Source: Heliopora coerulea
Taxonomy: Eukaryota > Cnidaria > Anthozoa > Scleralcyonacea > Helioporidae
DNA length: 64,000 nt
Direction of reading: 5' to 3'
Assembly (NCBI GenBank): GCA_030142905.1
Contig: JASJOG010000070.1
Span: 744,001-808,000, forward strand
The notes below the pieces were generated by a model that did not search any database, was not told the DNA's origin, and saw nothing but the letters and a program-made list of their open reading frames with translations. Below are positions 63,801-64,000 of the stretch, piece by piece. How positions within the stretch are numbered: the first letter of the stretch is position 1; every line of letters begins with the position of its first letter. Both the position numbers and the translations under genes were made by a program.

Positions 63801-64000
63801 GAACACAATAAACGACTATCAGCCGATGAAAACGAACGAGCAAGGAGAACGTTAATGAAAATACTCCAAAATAACGATGCAAAGTCGTCCACGAACGATG
63901 TTATAGCGGCGGAGGAAGATATGGGAGTTGGGAAGGAAGATGTCCCTGAACTGTTGTCGGCTGATGATCTGAAACGTTTGGCGGCTAATCAGCCCAAGAG
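7098..64000 (+). CDS. SETDB1: SETDB1/eggless histone H3K9 methyltransferase (split gene, 3' end outside)
   Basis: Nuclear enzyme that methylates histone H3 lysine 9 with S-adenosylmethionine to silence genes and transposons. Thirty coding exons were assembled by splice-phase agreement and match the SETDB1 order: coiled coil (residues about 33-72), SUMO-motif-like region (about 135-145), Tudor domains (about 380-550), linker, MBD (about 835-925), pre-SET (about 945-1062), SET-N (about 1064-1115) and the acidic insertion that splits SET. Diagnostic motifs are [73 protein letters not shown] and YAGYIL. The insertion is still open at the right edge, so the SET-C half with its cofactor-binding and catalytic residues is not visible. 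The first half of the second Tudor domain is also unaccounted for. Visible length is about 1,440 residues, more than human SETDB1 (1,291) before its end is reached. Exons are listed separately. Confidence 0.93.
7631..7671 (+). CDS. SETDB1: SETDB1 exon 2
   Basis: A 41-bp exon between TTTCTGCAG and GTACGT. It encodes STNLLYSRVDALS and links exon 1 to the coiled coil of exon 3 in phase. The short length lowers certainty, but both splice sites are strong and both phases fit. Confidence 0.7.
8257..8445. mobile_element. MITE family B, copy 1
   Basis: Inverted ends (GGGCCTAGTTACATGATAC on the left; ATCTTATCATGAAAAAAGGCCC on the right, imperfect). The interior word TGAGACAACATTACAAACCCC is shared, with changes, with the copy at 18102-18292, including AATAAAAAG upstream of it. 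Confidence 0.6.
9003..9268 (-). repeat. Probable tRNA-derived SINE, minus strand
   Basis: On the minus strand from 9268 the sequence begins GGGCTGCTGGTGACACAGTG, giving an A-box-like TGGTGACACAGTGG, and continues to a B-box-like GGTTTCAATTC about 45 bases later, then a tRNA-unrelated body ending in AGTATAAATAAAGACAC. Box spacing fits a Pol III promoter. Only one copy is seen here. Confidence 0.4.
9490..10084 (+). mobile_element. Degenerate RTE-like LINE 3' end with (GAT)n tail
   Basis: Interrupted frames read like the C-terminal part of an RTE-type reverse transcriptase: AWNKVSGVMCNKKIPTRLKS, then MLCGAEI, then in shifted frames sequences like the RLKWLGHVRRHEPHH motif and a GRRKKTMWETKETMD-like segment. 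The unit ends in a (GAT)n run, as RTE tails often do. Several stops and shifts show a dead copy. Family assignment is from motif memory. Confidence 0.6.
14193..14330. repeat. Near-perfect 138-bp palindrome
   Basis: The two halves (14193-14260 and 14262-14330) are reverse complements with essentially one difference. The core contains GACGTTTCGTTGC facing GGCAACGAAACGTC, and the outer ends are GTGTATCGCCATAGTG and CACTATGGCGATACAC. ACGTTTCGT words also appear near 36365 and 46018, suggesting a dispersed foldback element. Confidence 0.75.
14918..15725. mobile_element. Non-autonomous Tigger/pogo-like element
   Basis: Begins CAGTAGAACTCCGTTAATAC and ends GCGGGGTTCCACTG, with TA duplicated on both sides (14916-14917 and 15726-15727), as expected for pogo/Tigger elements of the Tc1/mariner superfamily. 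Subterminal GGCCGTATTAACGGGG units occur three times on the left, and again in altered form near 15540 and 15600-15640. No transposase frame. Confidence 0.75.
17108..17474. mobile_element. MITE family C, copy 1, nested in a hAT-like element
   Basis: Ends CATTGAACTCTAAAAA and TTTAGAGTTCAGTG are inverted. The body matches 31077-31440 on the opposite strand, e.g. GAACTGAATTTTGAAGCC versus GGCTCAAAATTCAGTTTG, and both contain CAATAAAACACGCAA-type words. Confidence 0.7.
17498..17808. mobile_element. Small hAT-like MITE nested in a larger one
   Basis: Ends CAGGGGCGGATCCAG and CTAAATCCGCCCCTG are inverted repeats, flanked by the shared word TGTAC on both sides. It interrupts the interior of the element at 16643-17848, so it is the younger insertion. 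Confidence 0.65.
17922..18006 (+). CDS. SETDB1: SETDB1 exon 3 (N-terminal coiled coil)
   Basis: Acceptor TTTTGTTCAG. Encodes KQLKLKSILESIDAQLKQAE and then EMQLKND, a heptad-like amphipathic helix corresponding to the KKQLAELE coiled coil near the N-terminus of vertebrate SETDB1. Phase 1 in, phase 2 out, both matching neighbours. Confidence 0.85.
18102..18292. mobile_element. MITE family B, copy 2
   Basis: Shares AAGCGAATAAAAAGTAGGAA-like and TTGAGACAACATTCCATACC-like words with 8257-8445. Ends GACGATACGATTGTCG and CGACAGTCGTATAGTG are inverted. It lies in intron 3. Confidence 0.65.
18358..18507 (+). CDS. SETDB1: SETDB1 exon 4
   Basis: Bounded by TTTCTGTAG and GTACAG. Encodes TLFPREANCTSGASTLMVST, then ESLVNKLVNRRSS and a P/Q/T-rich tail. 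No domain; low-complexity sequence of the N-terminal linker. Both phases (2 in, 2 out) agree with exons 3 and 5. Confidence 0.8.
18591..19020. mobile_element. MITE family E, copy 1
   Basis: Inverted ends GAGATCATATAAAACTAAAG and CTAGTTAATATATAATATC. Nearly the same 430-450 bp recurs at 47781-48229, including CGCCATTTTGAGTAAATTGG, CTGTTCGAGAACCTCGAGGT and AGTGGTCTTTGACC. It explains the apparent minus-strand open frames in both places. Confidence 0.75.
19133..20170 (+). repeat. About 1-kb (CAA/CAG)n microsatellite in intron 4
   Basis: An almost uninterrupted run of CAA and CAG triplets with occasional GTAACA, TACAAC and GACAAC variants. It ends 20 bp before the exon 5 acceptor. Its long open frames (poly-Thr on plus; poly-Leu, poly-Val and poly-Cys on minus) are by-products of the repeat. 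None continues into exon 5 in frame: the Thr frame stops at TAA 20171-20173. Confidence 0.95.
20193..20642 (+). CDS. SETDB1: SETDB1 exon 5 (SUMO-interaction-like motif)
   Basis: Acceptor TGTTTTTCTAG, donor GTAACT, phases 2 and 2. Encodes KNFPIIIDDEEEAFS, a hydrophobic core followed by acidic residues. This corresponds in position and character to EIIEIPDEDDD of human SETDB1 and resembles a SUMO-interaction motif. The rest is Ser/Thr/Pro-rich, probably disordered sequence with no recognised domain. Confidence 0.88.
20643..21574 (+). other. Intron 5
   Basis: No gene. Contains a foldback element (21050-21395) and, at about 21415-21485, a diverged fragment of the SINE family (GTCTTGGGCTCAGGAATCG, then CCTGACAAACGTCC). 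Confidence 0.6.
21050..21395. mobile_element. Foldback element with pyrimidine-rich centre
   Basis: Inverted arms: AAATGTCATTCTTAACTTGTG at 21100 is mirrored by CACAAGTTAAGAATGACATTT at 21337, and the outer AATACAAAATAAAAGA by TATTTTATTTTGTACC. The centre is a T-rich TTTTACTTTCTT repeat. Confidence 0.65.
21575..21874 (+). CDS. SETDB1: SETDB1 exon 6
   Basis: Acceptor TTTCTCTTCAG, donor GTGAGT; phases 2 in, 2 out. Encodes a Ser/Thr-rich linker with acidic patches (TELEDFKSFQPEPLI) and a basic RRTLRRSEAQPPLP segment. No domain recognised. The assignment rests on phase, strong splice sites and position. Confidence 0.82.
23741..23935. mobile_element. Inverted-repeat MITE
   Basis: AAACAAATAGAAAATAGC plus GTGTCTCTTCACGGCGATAG on the left pair with CTATCACAGCGTAGAGACAC plus GCAATTTTCTATTTGTT on the right. 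GAATGACGCCATTTCAAC and GTTGAAATGACGTCATTC form the inner arms. Confidence 0.65.
24645..24958 (+). repeat. Dispersed repeat family F, copy 1
   Basis: Shares GAGTGTTCAGTTAGATCTGC-like, GCGAATTATAAAACAGTG-like, CATTGGATCGTTC and GGCCGAAAACGTATC words with 38928-39418. An inner inverted repeat CTGCCACGAGT / ACGAGTGGCAG is present. Confidence 0.6.
25180..25256 (+). CDS. SETDB1: SETDB1 exon 7 (start of first Tudor region)
   Basis: Encodes SDFKVGSRVLGKRSSDIWFP, matching the VSMRILGKKRTKTWHKG segment that opens the Tudor region of human SETDB1. Acceptor TTCAACTACAG, donor GTAGGT, phases 2 and 1. Confidence 0.9.
25466..25541 (-). repeat. tRNA-like SINE head (minus copy)
   Basis: On the minus strand GAGTCTT...GGGGCTC form a 7-bp acceptor-like stem with G-T wobbles. 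TAGCTCAATGG (A box) and GGTTCGATCC (B box) are intact. The anticodon-stem position has a mismatch and the downstream body (AGAAATCGTTTTCC, GAGCTTGACGATCG) is shared with other copies, so it is a SINE rather than a tRNA gene. The loop would read GGT. Confidence 0.65.
25865..25940 (+). repeat. tRNA-like SINE head (plus copy)
   Basis: Same structure as the minus copy, with GAGTCTTGGTAGCTCAATGG and GGGTTCAATCCCCG. The B box carries A for G (TTCAATCC), and the anticodon stem differs from the other copy, as expected for drifting SINE copies. Confidence 0.65.
26247..26392. mobile_element. Small inverted-repeat MITE
   Basis: ATGACATATAGGGAAATGAG and TGATTAAATGT on the left are mirrored by ACATTTAATCA and AATTTCCCTCATGTCAT on the right. 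GC-rich centre with CCTCGGGAGG and CCTCCCTCGG. Confidence 0.65.
26393..27612 (+). other. Rest of intron 7
   Basis: No gene. The 114-codon plus-strand frame at 26497-26841 lacks recognisable domains and splice context and is taken as chance. Confidence 0.4.
27613..27650 (+). CDS. SETDB1: SETDB1 exon 8 (micro-exon in Tudor region)
   Basis: A 38-bp exon after TTGCATTTTCAG encoding GEITKVMPDKHRQ. It connects IWFP of exon 7 to TKYSIKYD of exon 9, matching the spacing of [22 protein letters not shown] in human SETDB1. Phases 1 in, 0 out fit exactly. Confidence 0.85.
28316..28430 (+). CDS. SETDB1: SETDB1 exon 9 (first Tudor domain)
   Basis: Encodes TKYSIKYDTGQKGVLSLNHI and then EDLCVGSRVV. This aligns with YKVKFD..GKSLLSGNHIA and DKLYVGSRVVA of human SETDB1. 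Donor GTAAGT. Strong family match. Confidence 0.93.
28894..29051. repeat. Perfect 60-bp inverted repeat (hairpin)
   Basis: Arms 28894-28953 and 28992-29051 are exact reverse complements over 60 bases, separated by 38 bp. GTTCGGTCTG flanks both sides (28853 and 29053). Perfect identity implies a recent or gene-converted foldback. Confidence 0.9.
29416..29658. mobile_element. Telomere-like inverted element beside exon 10
   Basis: Outer inverted ends (GTACCTGAGAAGGAGG..., and ...CCTTCTCAGGTAT with flanking TATGGTTGTGAATGGAAGG / CCTTCTAGCCACGA) enclose degenerate TTAGGG/TTGGGG units followed head-to-head by CCCTAA units (about 29455-29600). The right end is 15 bp from the exon 10 acceptor dinucleotide region. 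Confidence 0.7.
29673..29819 (+). CDS. SETDB1: SETDB1 exon 10 (Tudor, FFDDGYA strand)
   Basis: Acceptor CTGTCTTTGCAG. Encodes LYGRLDIWYAGIVAEMP and [19 protein letters not shown], closely matching VWLYAGIVAETP and [19 protein letters not shown] of human SETDB1. Donor GGTAAAA. Phases 1 and 1 agree. Confidence 0.95.
29966..30278. mobile_element. Inverted-repeat MITE
   Basis: AGGTAAAAAGTTTAAAGGTT plus GGTAACTG on the left pairs with CAGTTACC plus AATCTTTAAACTTTTTACCT on the right. The 73-codon plus-strand frame inside (30058-30279) ends in the right repeat and is not treated as a gene. Confidence 0.65.
30896..30945 (+). repeat. (CT)n microsatellite
   Basis: A pure CT run of over 30 bases followed by CTTTTTCTTTTT and then GTATGTATGTATATATAT, in intron 10. 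Confidence 0.9.
31077..31440. mobile_element. MITE family C, copy 2
   Basis: Same element as 17108-17474 in inverse orientation, with ends GAGCTCTAAAAAGAC and TTTTTAGAGTTCAATG. Confidence 0.7.
32457..32530 (+). CDS. SETDB1: SETDB1 exon 11 (between Tudor domains)
   Basis: Encodes KNVWEDVTEHSRDFIQEYLE and DYPS, matching [25 protein letters not shown] of human SETDB1. Phase 1 start fits exon 10. It ends at a good GTAAAT donor in phase 0; without splicing there a stop follows ten codons later at 32555. Confidence 0.9.
32665..32832. mobile_element. MITE family A, copy 2 (right end degraded)
   Basis: Starts AAGGCCTGTTTATACGTCC and shares TGCACTAACGAGAGCATCGA-like and CATAGACTGTTATGGGTT-like words with 2658-2850. 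The right terminal repeat is not recognisable. Confidence 0.55.
34120..34245 (+). repeat. Degenerate SINE fragment
   Basis: AACGGTAATCAGAAGGTCAC followed by GGGTTTGATCTCCACCTGGG and, later, GAGCTTGATGCTCATTGGC. These correspond to the anticodon arm, B box and 3' body of the SINE at 25865-25940 but with many changes. Confidence 0.45.
34819..35222 (+). repeat. Dispersed repeat family D, copy 1
   Basis: Shares long stretches with 43644-44178 (same strand) and 55676-55905 (opposite strand), e.g. CAATCAGACGCG, GGCACCACGTGAGCGAACT, ATCCTCGGCTTCGCCTCGG and TTGTCGGCCTTTAAATATTA. The palindromic CAAGTACTCGGAATTCGTTC / CCTCGTACTTGAAAAC region forms its right part. Confidence 0.7.
35411..35540 (+). repeat. 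28-bp minisatellite (four to five units)
   Basis: Units of the form TACCTTCTTCCAATTTCAA followed by TACCACTGA, with small changes between copies. Confidence 0.85.
36160..36675. mobile_element. Composite foldback element with 40-bp tandem repeats
   Basis: Outer arms: ACAAAACACAACCCGAAG and CTTGAAAATCCAAGTTTCGG on the left against CCGAATCTCGGATTTTCAAG and CGGGTTGTGTTTTGTTTC on the right. The right arm holds three 40-bp units (GGAGTTTAAACTTTGTCGTC, then TTGTTTATAATCCGAATCTT) at about 36508-36625. A second nested palindrome (GACAGGATAAAACACGAG / GTCGTGTTTTATCCTGTC) sits inside with a TTTACTGACGTTTCGTTGC segment. Confidence 0.7.
36815..38612. mobile_element. Apparently intact Tc1/mariner/IS630-type transposon
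   Basis: Ends CACCTTTTTCGGATC and AATTCCATTGAAAAAAGGTG are inverted (CACCTTTTT common core) and directly flanked by TA on both sides (36813-36814 and 38613-38614), the Tc1/mariner target. Subterminal regions (about 36830-37120 and 38300-38600) are arrays of TTCAGAAATTTCCAA / GGAAATGTCTGAA units with roughly 35-bp spacing in opposite orientations. It carries a complete minus-strand transposase frame. Confidence 0.85.
37211..38242 (-). CDS. Tc1/mariner/IS630-type DDE transposase, 343 codons
   Basis: Cut-and-paste transposase acting on the ends of the element that carries it. Residues about 7-46 form a helix-turn-helix (RISLADRERIVRLA, WRKLAEQLGVKYKTTYTWI), followed by a GRQKK basic patch and a second helix-turn-helix (about 62-106: LTDDQIDDV, LTLNQLSERTQ, VHLSKSTIHNYL). 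The DDE catalytic residues are visible: D153 in IIWMDETNIN, D237 in LVCDNAPCHS and E271 in LNPVETIW, with 33 residues between the last two. Length matches the superfamily (about 340). The frame is uninterrupted and all three acidic residues are kept, so activity is plausible. It sits antisense in SETDB1 intron 11. The exact family within the superfamily is not assigned. Confidence 0.92.
   Translation of the reverse strand: MQRGPYSRISLADRERIVRLANNGGNWRKLAEQLGVKYKTTYTWIRADAEHPKPKGGRQKKLTDDQIDDVVAIIERDPGLTLNQLSERTQQAFGVHLSKSTIHNYLNGKLITLKKAHAIPATMNSDANKELRRQYVARISEHMREGKMIIWMDETNINLFCRRSHGRARVGDRAVMPLPTSKGPNVHVVCAISAYQMIHSTRRRGAFKSDTAKTWVLEMLQNLLAGVRIDSVVLVCDNAPCHSKFEECVNDYPGLIICRLGPYSPMLNPVETIWSKMKAVVRQQMRVPQVEPPAVGEQRLAYVEGLIDNAMRQIAPRDIVNACQHAQGFFHLALNLEDMDVGT
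38928..39418 (+). repeat. Dispersed repeat family F, copy 2
   Basis: Shares CGAGTGTTCAGTTCTATCTG-like, GATACGAATTATAAAACATT, TTTTCGTTGGATCGTTGG and GTGGCCGAAAACGTATCAC words with 24645-24958. Contains an inverted repeat around GAGATACGGAATTTAT / ATAAATTCCGTATCTC (38946-39037). Confidence 0.6.
39619..39696 (+). CDS. SETDB1: SETDB1 exon 13 (end of second Tudor domain)
   Basis: Encodes [19 protein letters not shown] and DPLYQAL, closely matching [23 protein letters not shown]. Twenty-six whole codons in phase 0, acceptor CACTTTGTAG, donor GTAAGA. Numbered 13 to leave room for the missing exon. Confidence 0.95.
40928..41074. mobile_element. Short inverted-repeat element
   Basis: GGTGGCTACAATCCTGGCCA on the left is mirrored by TGGCCAGGATTGTAGTT on the right, with a purine-rich centre. 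Confidence 0.6.
41270..41632. mobile_element. Inverted-repeat MITE rich in CAACATGTTGCA words
   Basis: AAAGCCCTAGGCAAACGAAT plus GTCACATC on the left pairs with GATGTTGCATTCGTTTCGC plus AAGGACTT on the right. The interior repeats TTGGATGATGTTG-like and CAACATGTTGCAT-like palindromic words. Confidence 0.55.
41835..41982 (+). CDS. SETDB1: SETDB1 exon 14 (linker)
   Basis: Encodes VLREKTTSAKVRSRKLARNA, then NTPYIEYNITKPSFGVSPYS. The basic start resembles linkers after the Tudor domains; no domain recognised. Phase 0 in, 1 out; acceptor TTTGTCCTAG, donor GTACTT. Confidence 0.82.
42524..42719. mobile_element. MITE family A, copy 3
   Basis: Both ends are clear: GGGCTGTTTACACCTGCGAT and AATCGCACGTGTAAACGGCC. 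Interior words CATCCTGGCGTATGTAAC and ACTCCAAGATGTCAATCG tie it to the other copies in reverse orientation. Confidence 0.75.
43063..43111 (+). repeat. (AAAT)n microsatellite
   Basis: About twelve AAAT units in intron 14. A similar run lies at 45835-45873. Confidence 0.95.
43380..43435 (+). CDS. SETDB1: SETDB1 exon 15
   Basis: A 56-bp exon encoding IQQLQLDEQRKRTQFQHQ, Gln-rich and helical. Open only in the phase (1 in, 0 out) demanded by both neighbours, while the other frames contain stops. Acceptor CTGATTTAG is modest. Confidence 0.7.
43644..44178 (+). repeat. Dispersed repeat family D, copy 2, with secondary insertion
   Basis: Collinear with 34819-35222 except for extra sequence at about 43902-44037. 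The extra sequence starts after GAAGTCATTCAAA, contains AGTATAAATAAAGAATG and ends in a long (TTA)n run, and looks like a retroposed fragment with its tail. Confidence 0.65.
44297..44465 (+). CDS. SETDB1: SETDB1 exon 16 (linker)
   Basis: Encodes PQQGAKRTKENHGCAGVRQP followed by charged KPKDRESLSECIGKEKR. Low complexity, no domain. Acceptor TTATTCTAG, donor GTACGT; phase 0 in, 1 out. Confidence 0.78.
44466..46930 (+). other. Introns 16-17 non-coding content
   Basis: No gene apart from exon 17. Holds an (AAAT)n run at 45835-45873, an ACGTTTCGTTACTGAAAC-type repeat word at 46018, and an imperfect tandem repeat of about 61 bp at 46492-46640 built on CACAATGTTTCC and GGAAACTTTGTAGGGA. Confidence 0.5.
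45314..45406 (+). CDS. SETDB1: SETDB1 exon 17 (linker)
   Basis: Encodes NQVAKQEPMSESTYSSIQAS and TLRKRTGASL. The KQEP motif resembles sumoylation-type sequence, but that is inference. Phase 1 in and out; acceptor CTCGTTTCAG, donor GTATGA. Confidence 0.8.
46931..47308 (+). CDS. SETDB1: SETDB1 exon 18 (linker before MBD)
   Basis: Acceptor TTTTATGACAG; frame open for 126 codons. Encodes VFKAVDVDVKDEPVPVSTSL, a basic KKSRGKGSQWKAPWLNLDQR segment and ASILQNKLDAGTADVKEP. VKDEP and VKEP recall sumoylation consensus sites (inference). It spans the linker that separates Tudor and MBD in SETDB1. Confidence 0.87.
47309..49072 (+). other. Intron 18
   Basis: No gene. Contains MITE family E copy 2 and, at about 48840-48960, GTACGAAAACCTCAGGCAAG and CCCGTACAGACCTCGC words. 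The latter recur at 32196-32250 and, in part, near 29083-29130, a further dispersed repeat. Confidence 0.5.
47781..48229. mobile_element. MITE family E, copy 2
   Basis: Ends GAGATCATATAGAACTAGAG and CTAGTTAATATACGATCTC are inverted, and ATAG/CTAT lies just outside. Collinear with 18591-19020. Confidence 0.78.
49073..49362 (+). CDS. SETDB1: SETDB1 exon 19 (methyl-CpG-binding domain)
   Basis: Encodes the MBD: [70 protein letters not shown]. It aligns with HVCSYTC, NPLLVPLLYDFRRM, VIYKTPCGLCLRTMQEIERY and FLEMFCLDPYV of human SETDB1. Acceptor GTATTCCAG, donor GTAAGT, phases 1 in and 0 out. Confidence 0.96.
49703..49915. mobile_element. Inverted-repeat MITE
   Basis: TTGATTGTTTGCGGTGATGT plus GATTGGCTGTTGGATC on the left pairs with GATCCAACAGCCAATC plus ACATCACCGCAAACAATCAA on the right. 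GATTCGTCATCATCGTGGGG faces CCCCGAGATGACGACGAA inside. Confidence 0.8.
50251..50301 (+). CDS. SETDB1: SETDB1 exon 20 (MBD to pre-SET)
   Basis: A 51-bp exon encoding SPIVDDISNGQENRPLP, matching ILDITYGKEDVPLS, the conserved junction just before pre-SET. Acceptor ATCATTTTAG, donor GTAAGT, phase 0 at both ends. Confidence 0.93.
50302..51819 (+). other. Intron 20
   Basis: No gene. Simple-sequence stretches of GTTTAGTTAGT (51412-51470) and ATTTATTTATT (51497-51600). ACATTTCGACGGCCTCATTG at 51268 recalls other foldback-associated words. Confidence 0.5.
51820..51951 (+). CDS. SETDB1: SETDB1 exon 21 (pre-SET, first cysteines)
   Basis: Encodes VNDVDNCRLPNVKYISQRQM and then DPGFMVRCDCEGNCS. CDCEGNC corresponds to CDCKDGC, the first zinc-cluster cysteines of pre-SET. 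Forty-four whole codons; donor GTAAGT. Confidence 0.95.
52115..52878. mobile_element. MITE family A, copy 4, split by a hAT-like insertion
   Basis: Left part 52115-52187 (CATCCTGGTGTATGCAATC) and right part about 52753-52878 (AACACATACACCAAGATGAC, AAGCCCTT) are family A sequence. The middle is a separate element starting CAGTGGTAGATCCAGAGG at 52188 and ending TAGATTCGCCCCTG at 52752, which has inverted hAT-like ends. Confidence 0.65.
53024..53142 (+). CDS. SETDB1: SETDB1 exon 22 (pre-SET)
   Basis: Encodes [20 protein letters not shown] and [14 protein letters not shown], matching KSKCACHQLTIQATACTPGG and YQYKRLEECLPTG. Acceptor TTTTTTTTTCTAG, donor GTAAAC, phase 0 in, 2 out. Confidence 0.96.
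53143..54535 (+). other. Intron 22
   Basis: No gene. An inverted repeat at about 53521-53660 (ATTATTGGATTCGGCTTACG and ATAATATCAAGAATTATC mirrored by GATAATCCTTGATATCATG and CTCATCCAATAATTTTT) is a further foldback element. Confidence 0.55.
54536..54640 (+). CDS. SETDB1: SETDB1 exon 23 (end of pre-SET)
   Basis: Encodes IYECNSQCSCAKSCLNRVVQ and NGIQMRMEVFKTEN, matching VYECNKRCKCDPNMCTNRLV and QHGLQVRLQLFKTQN. All zinc-ligand cysteines of this segment are kept. Phase 2 in, 2 out. Confidence 0.96.
54641..56017 (+). other. Intron 23
   Basis: No gene. Carries dispersed repeat D copy 3 in reverse orientation at 55676-55905. Words ACCATGTTAAACCATGCCGT and CCATGTTGTAACGTACTGT at 54720-54800 form a weak tandem pattern. 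Confidence 0.5.
55676..55905 (-). repeat. Dispersed repeat family D, copy 3
   Basis: Reverse-oriented match to the right part of 34819-35222, e.g. AAGGTCGACAATAAGGTCTAG, GAGGCGAAGCTGAGGATTGG and GGCCTAGTCCGAATTGGAGG. Confidence 0.65.
56018..56111 (+). CDS. SETDB1: SETDB1 exon 24 (start of SET domain)
   Basis: Encodes [20 protein letters not shown] and AGYILNEELANQ, matching [27 protein letters not shown]. The GWG and YAG motifs of SET-N contribute to the cofactor pocket. Phase 2 in, 0 out. Confidence 0.97.
56112..57285 (+). other. Intron 24
   Basis: No gene. Ends with an (ATATG)n microsatellite at 57095-57142, about ten units. An A-run lies at 56889-56910. Confidence 0.6.
57286..57334 (+). 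CDS. SETDB1: SETDB1 exon 25 (SET-N)
   Basis: A 49-bp exon encoding KGRDYGDEYMAELDYI, matching GLEMGDEYFADLDHI. Acceptor CTTTCCATAG, donor GTAAGT, phase 0 in, 1 out. Confidence 0.94.
57361..57655 (+). repeat. 25-bp minisatellite in intron 25
   Basis: Roughly eleven units of AGCCAGACGATTTTACTCC plus AACTAT, with changes. The unit equals the terminal sequence of the inverted element at 60529-60665. Confidence 0.92.
57722..57839 (+). CDS. SETDB1: SETDB1 exon 26 (SET-N end, acidic insertion begins)
   Basis: Encodes VAEKAKEGYESGVSDLEEDD and NVINEMLQFDENLSGSEN. The first part matches SVENFKEGYESDAP, where the SET insertion begins in human SETDB1. The donor GTACCG is weak, but phase (1 in, 2 out) fits exon 27. 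Confidence 0.88.
57840..59431 (+). other. Intron 26
   Basis: No gene. GTTATATCACCATTGGCTCGG (58173) and CCTCACCAATGGTGATATAA (58570) are inverted and may bound an element; CAACCTCATAAA / ATGAGGTTCATA words recur at 58228-58310. The (ATC)n tract at 58917-59290 fills the 3' part. Confidence 0.55.
58917..59290 (+). repeat. (ATC/ACC)n microsatellite in intron 26
   Basis: Runs of TCATCATCA and CACCACCATCATCAT over about 375 bp. The His/Ser/Pro- or Asp/Gly-type open frames on either strand arise from the repeat and are not genes. Confidence 0.95.
59432..59669 (+). CDS. SETDB1: SETDB1 exon 27 (acidic part of SET insertion)
   Basis: Encodes SVWSGGHSSDRDND, then a run of about 35 almost purely Asp/Glu residues including 15 consecutive Glu codons, then STSDDNCDLSSGDENVFRER and KTLRSSKRK. 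SVW matches SSVWRSYATRR in the insertion of human SETDB1. Acceptor TTATTTCGTAG, donor GTAATT; phase 2 in, 0 out. Confidence 0.9.
60529..60665. mobile_element. MITE related to the intron 25 minisatellite
   Basis: ATTTTACTCCGGCTAGCGCC plus AGATGATTTTAC on the left pairs with GTAAAGTCGTCT plus GGCGTTAGCCGGAGTAAAAT on the right. Related single ends lie at 2245-2280 and 63482-63515. Confidence 0.7.
61540..61895. mobile_element. Inverted-repeat MITE
   Basis: GTGCAGTTTAGTGAACGCAC plus CTGGCCGCTGACC on the left pairs with GGTCAGCATCCAG plus GTGCGTCCGCTAAACTGCAC on the right. Confidence 0.75.
62383..62414 (+). CDS. SETDB1: SETDB1 exon 28 (micro-exon)
   Basis: A 32-bp exon after GAACTAATCCAG encoding KLFKSQQKKK, a basic patch possibly serving nuclear localisation (inference). 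The donor GTTTGA is weak, but phase 0 in, 2 out is what exons 27 and 29 require. Confidence 0.6.
62530..62610 (+). CDS. SETDB1: SETDB1 exon 29 (SET insertion)
   Basis: Encodes GTISEESLVVERESKAHVLS and RFADPL. Acceptor TGTCCTTACAG, perfect GTAAGT donor; phase 2 in, 2 out. No domain; insertion sequence is poorly conserved in this family. Confidence 0.78.
62914..63083 (+). CDS. SETDB1: SETDB1 exon 30 (SET insertion)
   Basis: Encodes CVHALKRNGNDLGKSARFLQ and KKDAPVDGVSTQRATDVT. Acceptor TGTTTAAAAG is pyrimidine-poor at its very end but preceded by CTTTTTTTGTCTTG. Donor GTAAGT; phase 2 in, 1 out. Confidence 0.8.
63084..63642 (+). other. Intron 30
   Basis: No gene. A purine-rich GGGAGGGG / GAGAGGGAG tract lies at 63237-63330. 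A MITE-end-like GAGTAAAATAGTCCGGTATT followed by AGCCAGACTAAAAT lies at 63479-63515. Confidence 0.6.
63643..64000 (+). CDS. SETDB1: SETDB1 exon 31 (SET insertion, cut by right edge)
   Basis: Open for 119 codons to the window end. Encodes SSDFDLDELSDDALAAIHGN, ERARRTLMKILQNND and DVPELLSADDLKRLAANQPK, acidic and helical sequence of the SET insertion. Acceptor CGACACTAG; phase 1 matches exon 30. The SET C-terminal half and stop codon lie to the right. Confidence 0.85.

Overview
The window is animal nuclear DNA: AT-rich, with split genes, GT-AG introns, many small inverted-repeat DNA transposons, tRNA-derived SINEs, microsatellites and TTAGGG-type repeats. The overall look fits an anthozoan cnidarian such as a stony coral. 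That assignment is inference from genome style, since no marker gene proves it.

One host gene occupies almost everything from about 7 kb to the right edge. It is a plus-strand orthologue of SETDB1 (eggless), the H3K9 methyltransferase that silences transposons and heterochromatin. I assembled 30 coding exons by hand; their splice phases agree at every junction except around one missing exon. In order they encode a coiled-coil N-terminus (7098-18006), a low-complexity stretch with a SUMO-interaction-like motif (exon 5), tandem Tudor domains (25180-39696), a long linker (41835-47308), a methyl-CpG-binding (MBD) domain (49073-49362), a cysteine-rich pre-SET domain (51820-54640), the N-terminal half of a bifurcated SET domain (56018-57839) and the acidic insertion that splits SET (57722 onward). 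The gene runs off the right edge; the catalytic C-terminal half of SET lies outside. About 1,440 residues are visible. The exon for the first half of the second Tudor domain, expected between 32531 and 39618, was not found convincingly.

Left of the gene (1-7 kb) lie a broken hAT-type BED-finger transposase on the minus strand, running off the left edge, then non-coding DNA with inverted-repeat MITEs and a probable TATA-less promoter with two CCAAT boxes.

The introns are heavily colonised. The most notable insertion is an apparently intact IS630/Tc1/mariner-type element (36815-38612) with a 343-codon transposase, TA target duplication and arrays of subterminal repeats. Others are nested hAT-like elements, a Tigger/pogo-like MITE, an RTE-like LINE tail, an inverted SINE pair bounded by a 12-bp duplication, a head-to-head telomere-like element ending beside the exon 10 acceptor, and large hairpins. 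A 1-kb (CAA/CAG)n tract ends next to exon 5, and an (ATC)n tract lies upstream of the acidic exon 27. No bacterial-type operon, CRISPR array, rRNA gene or convincing functional tRNA gene is present.
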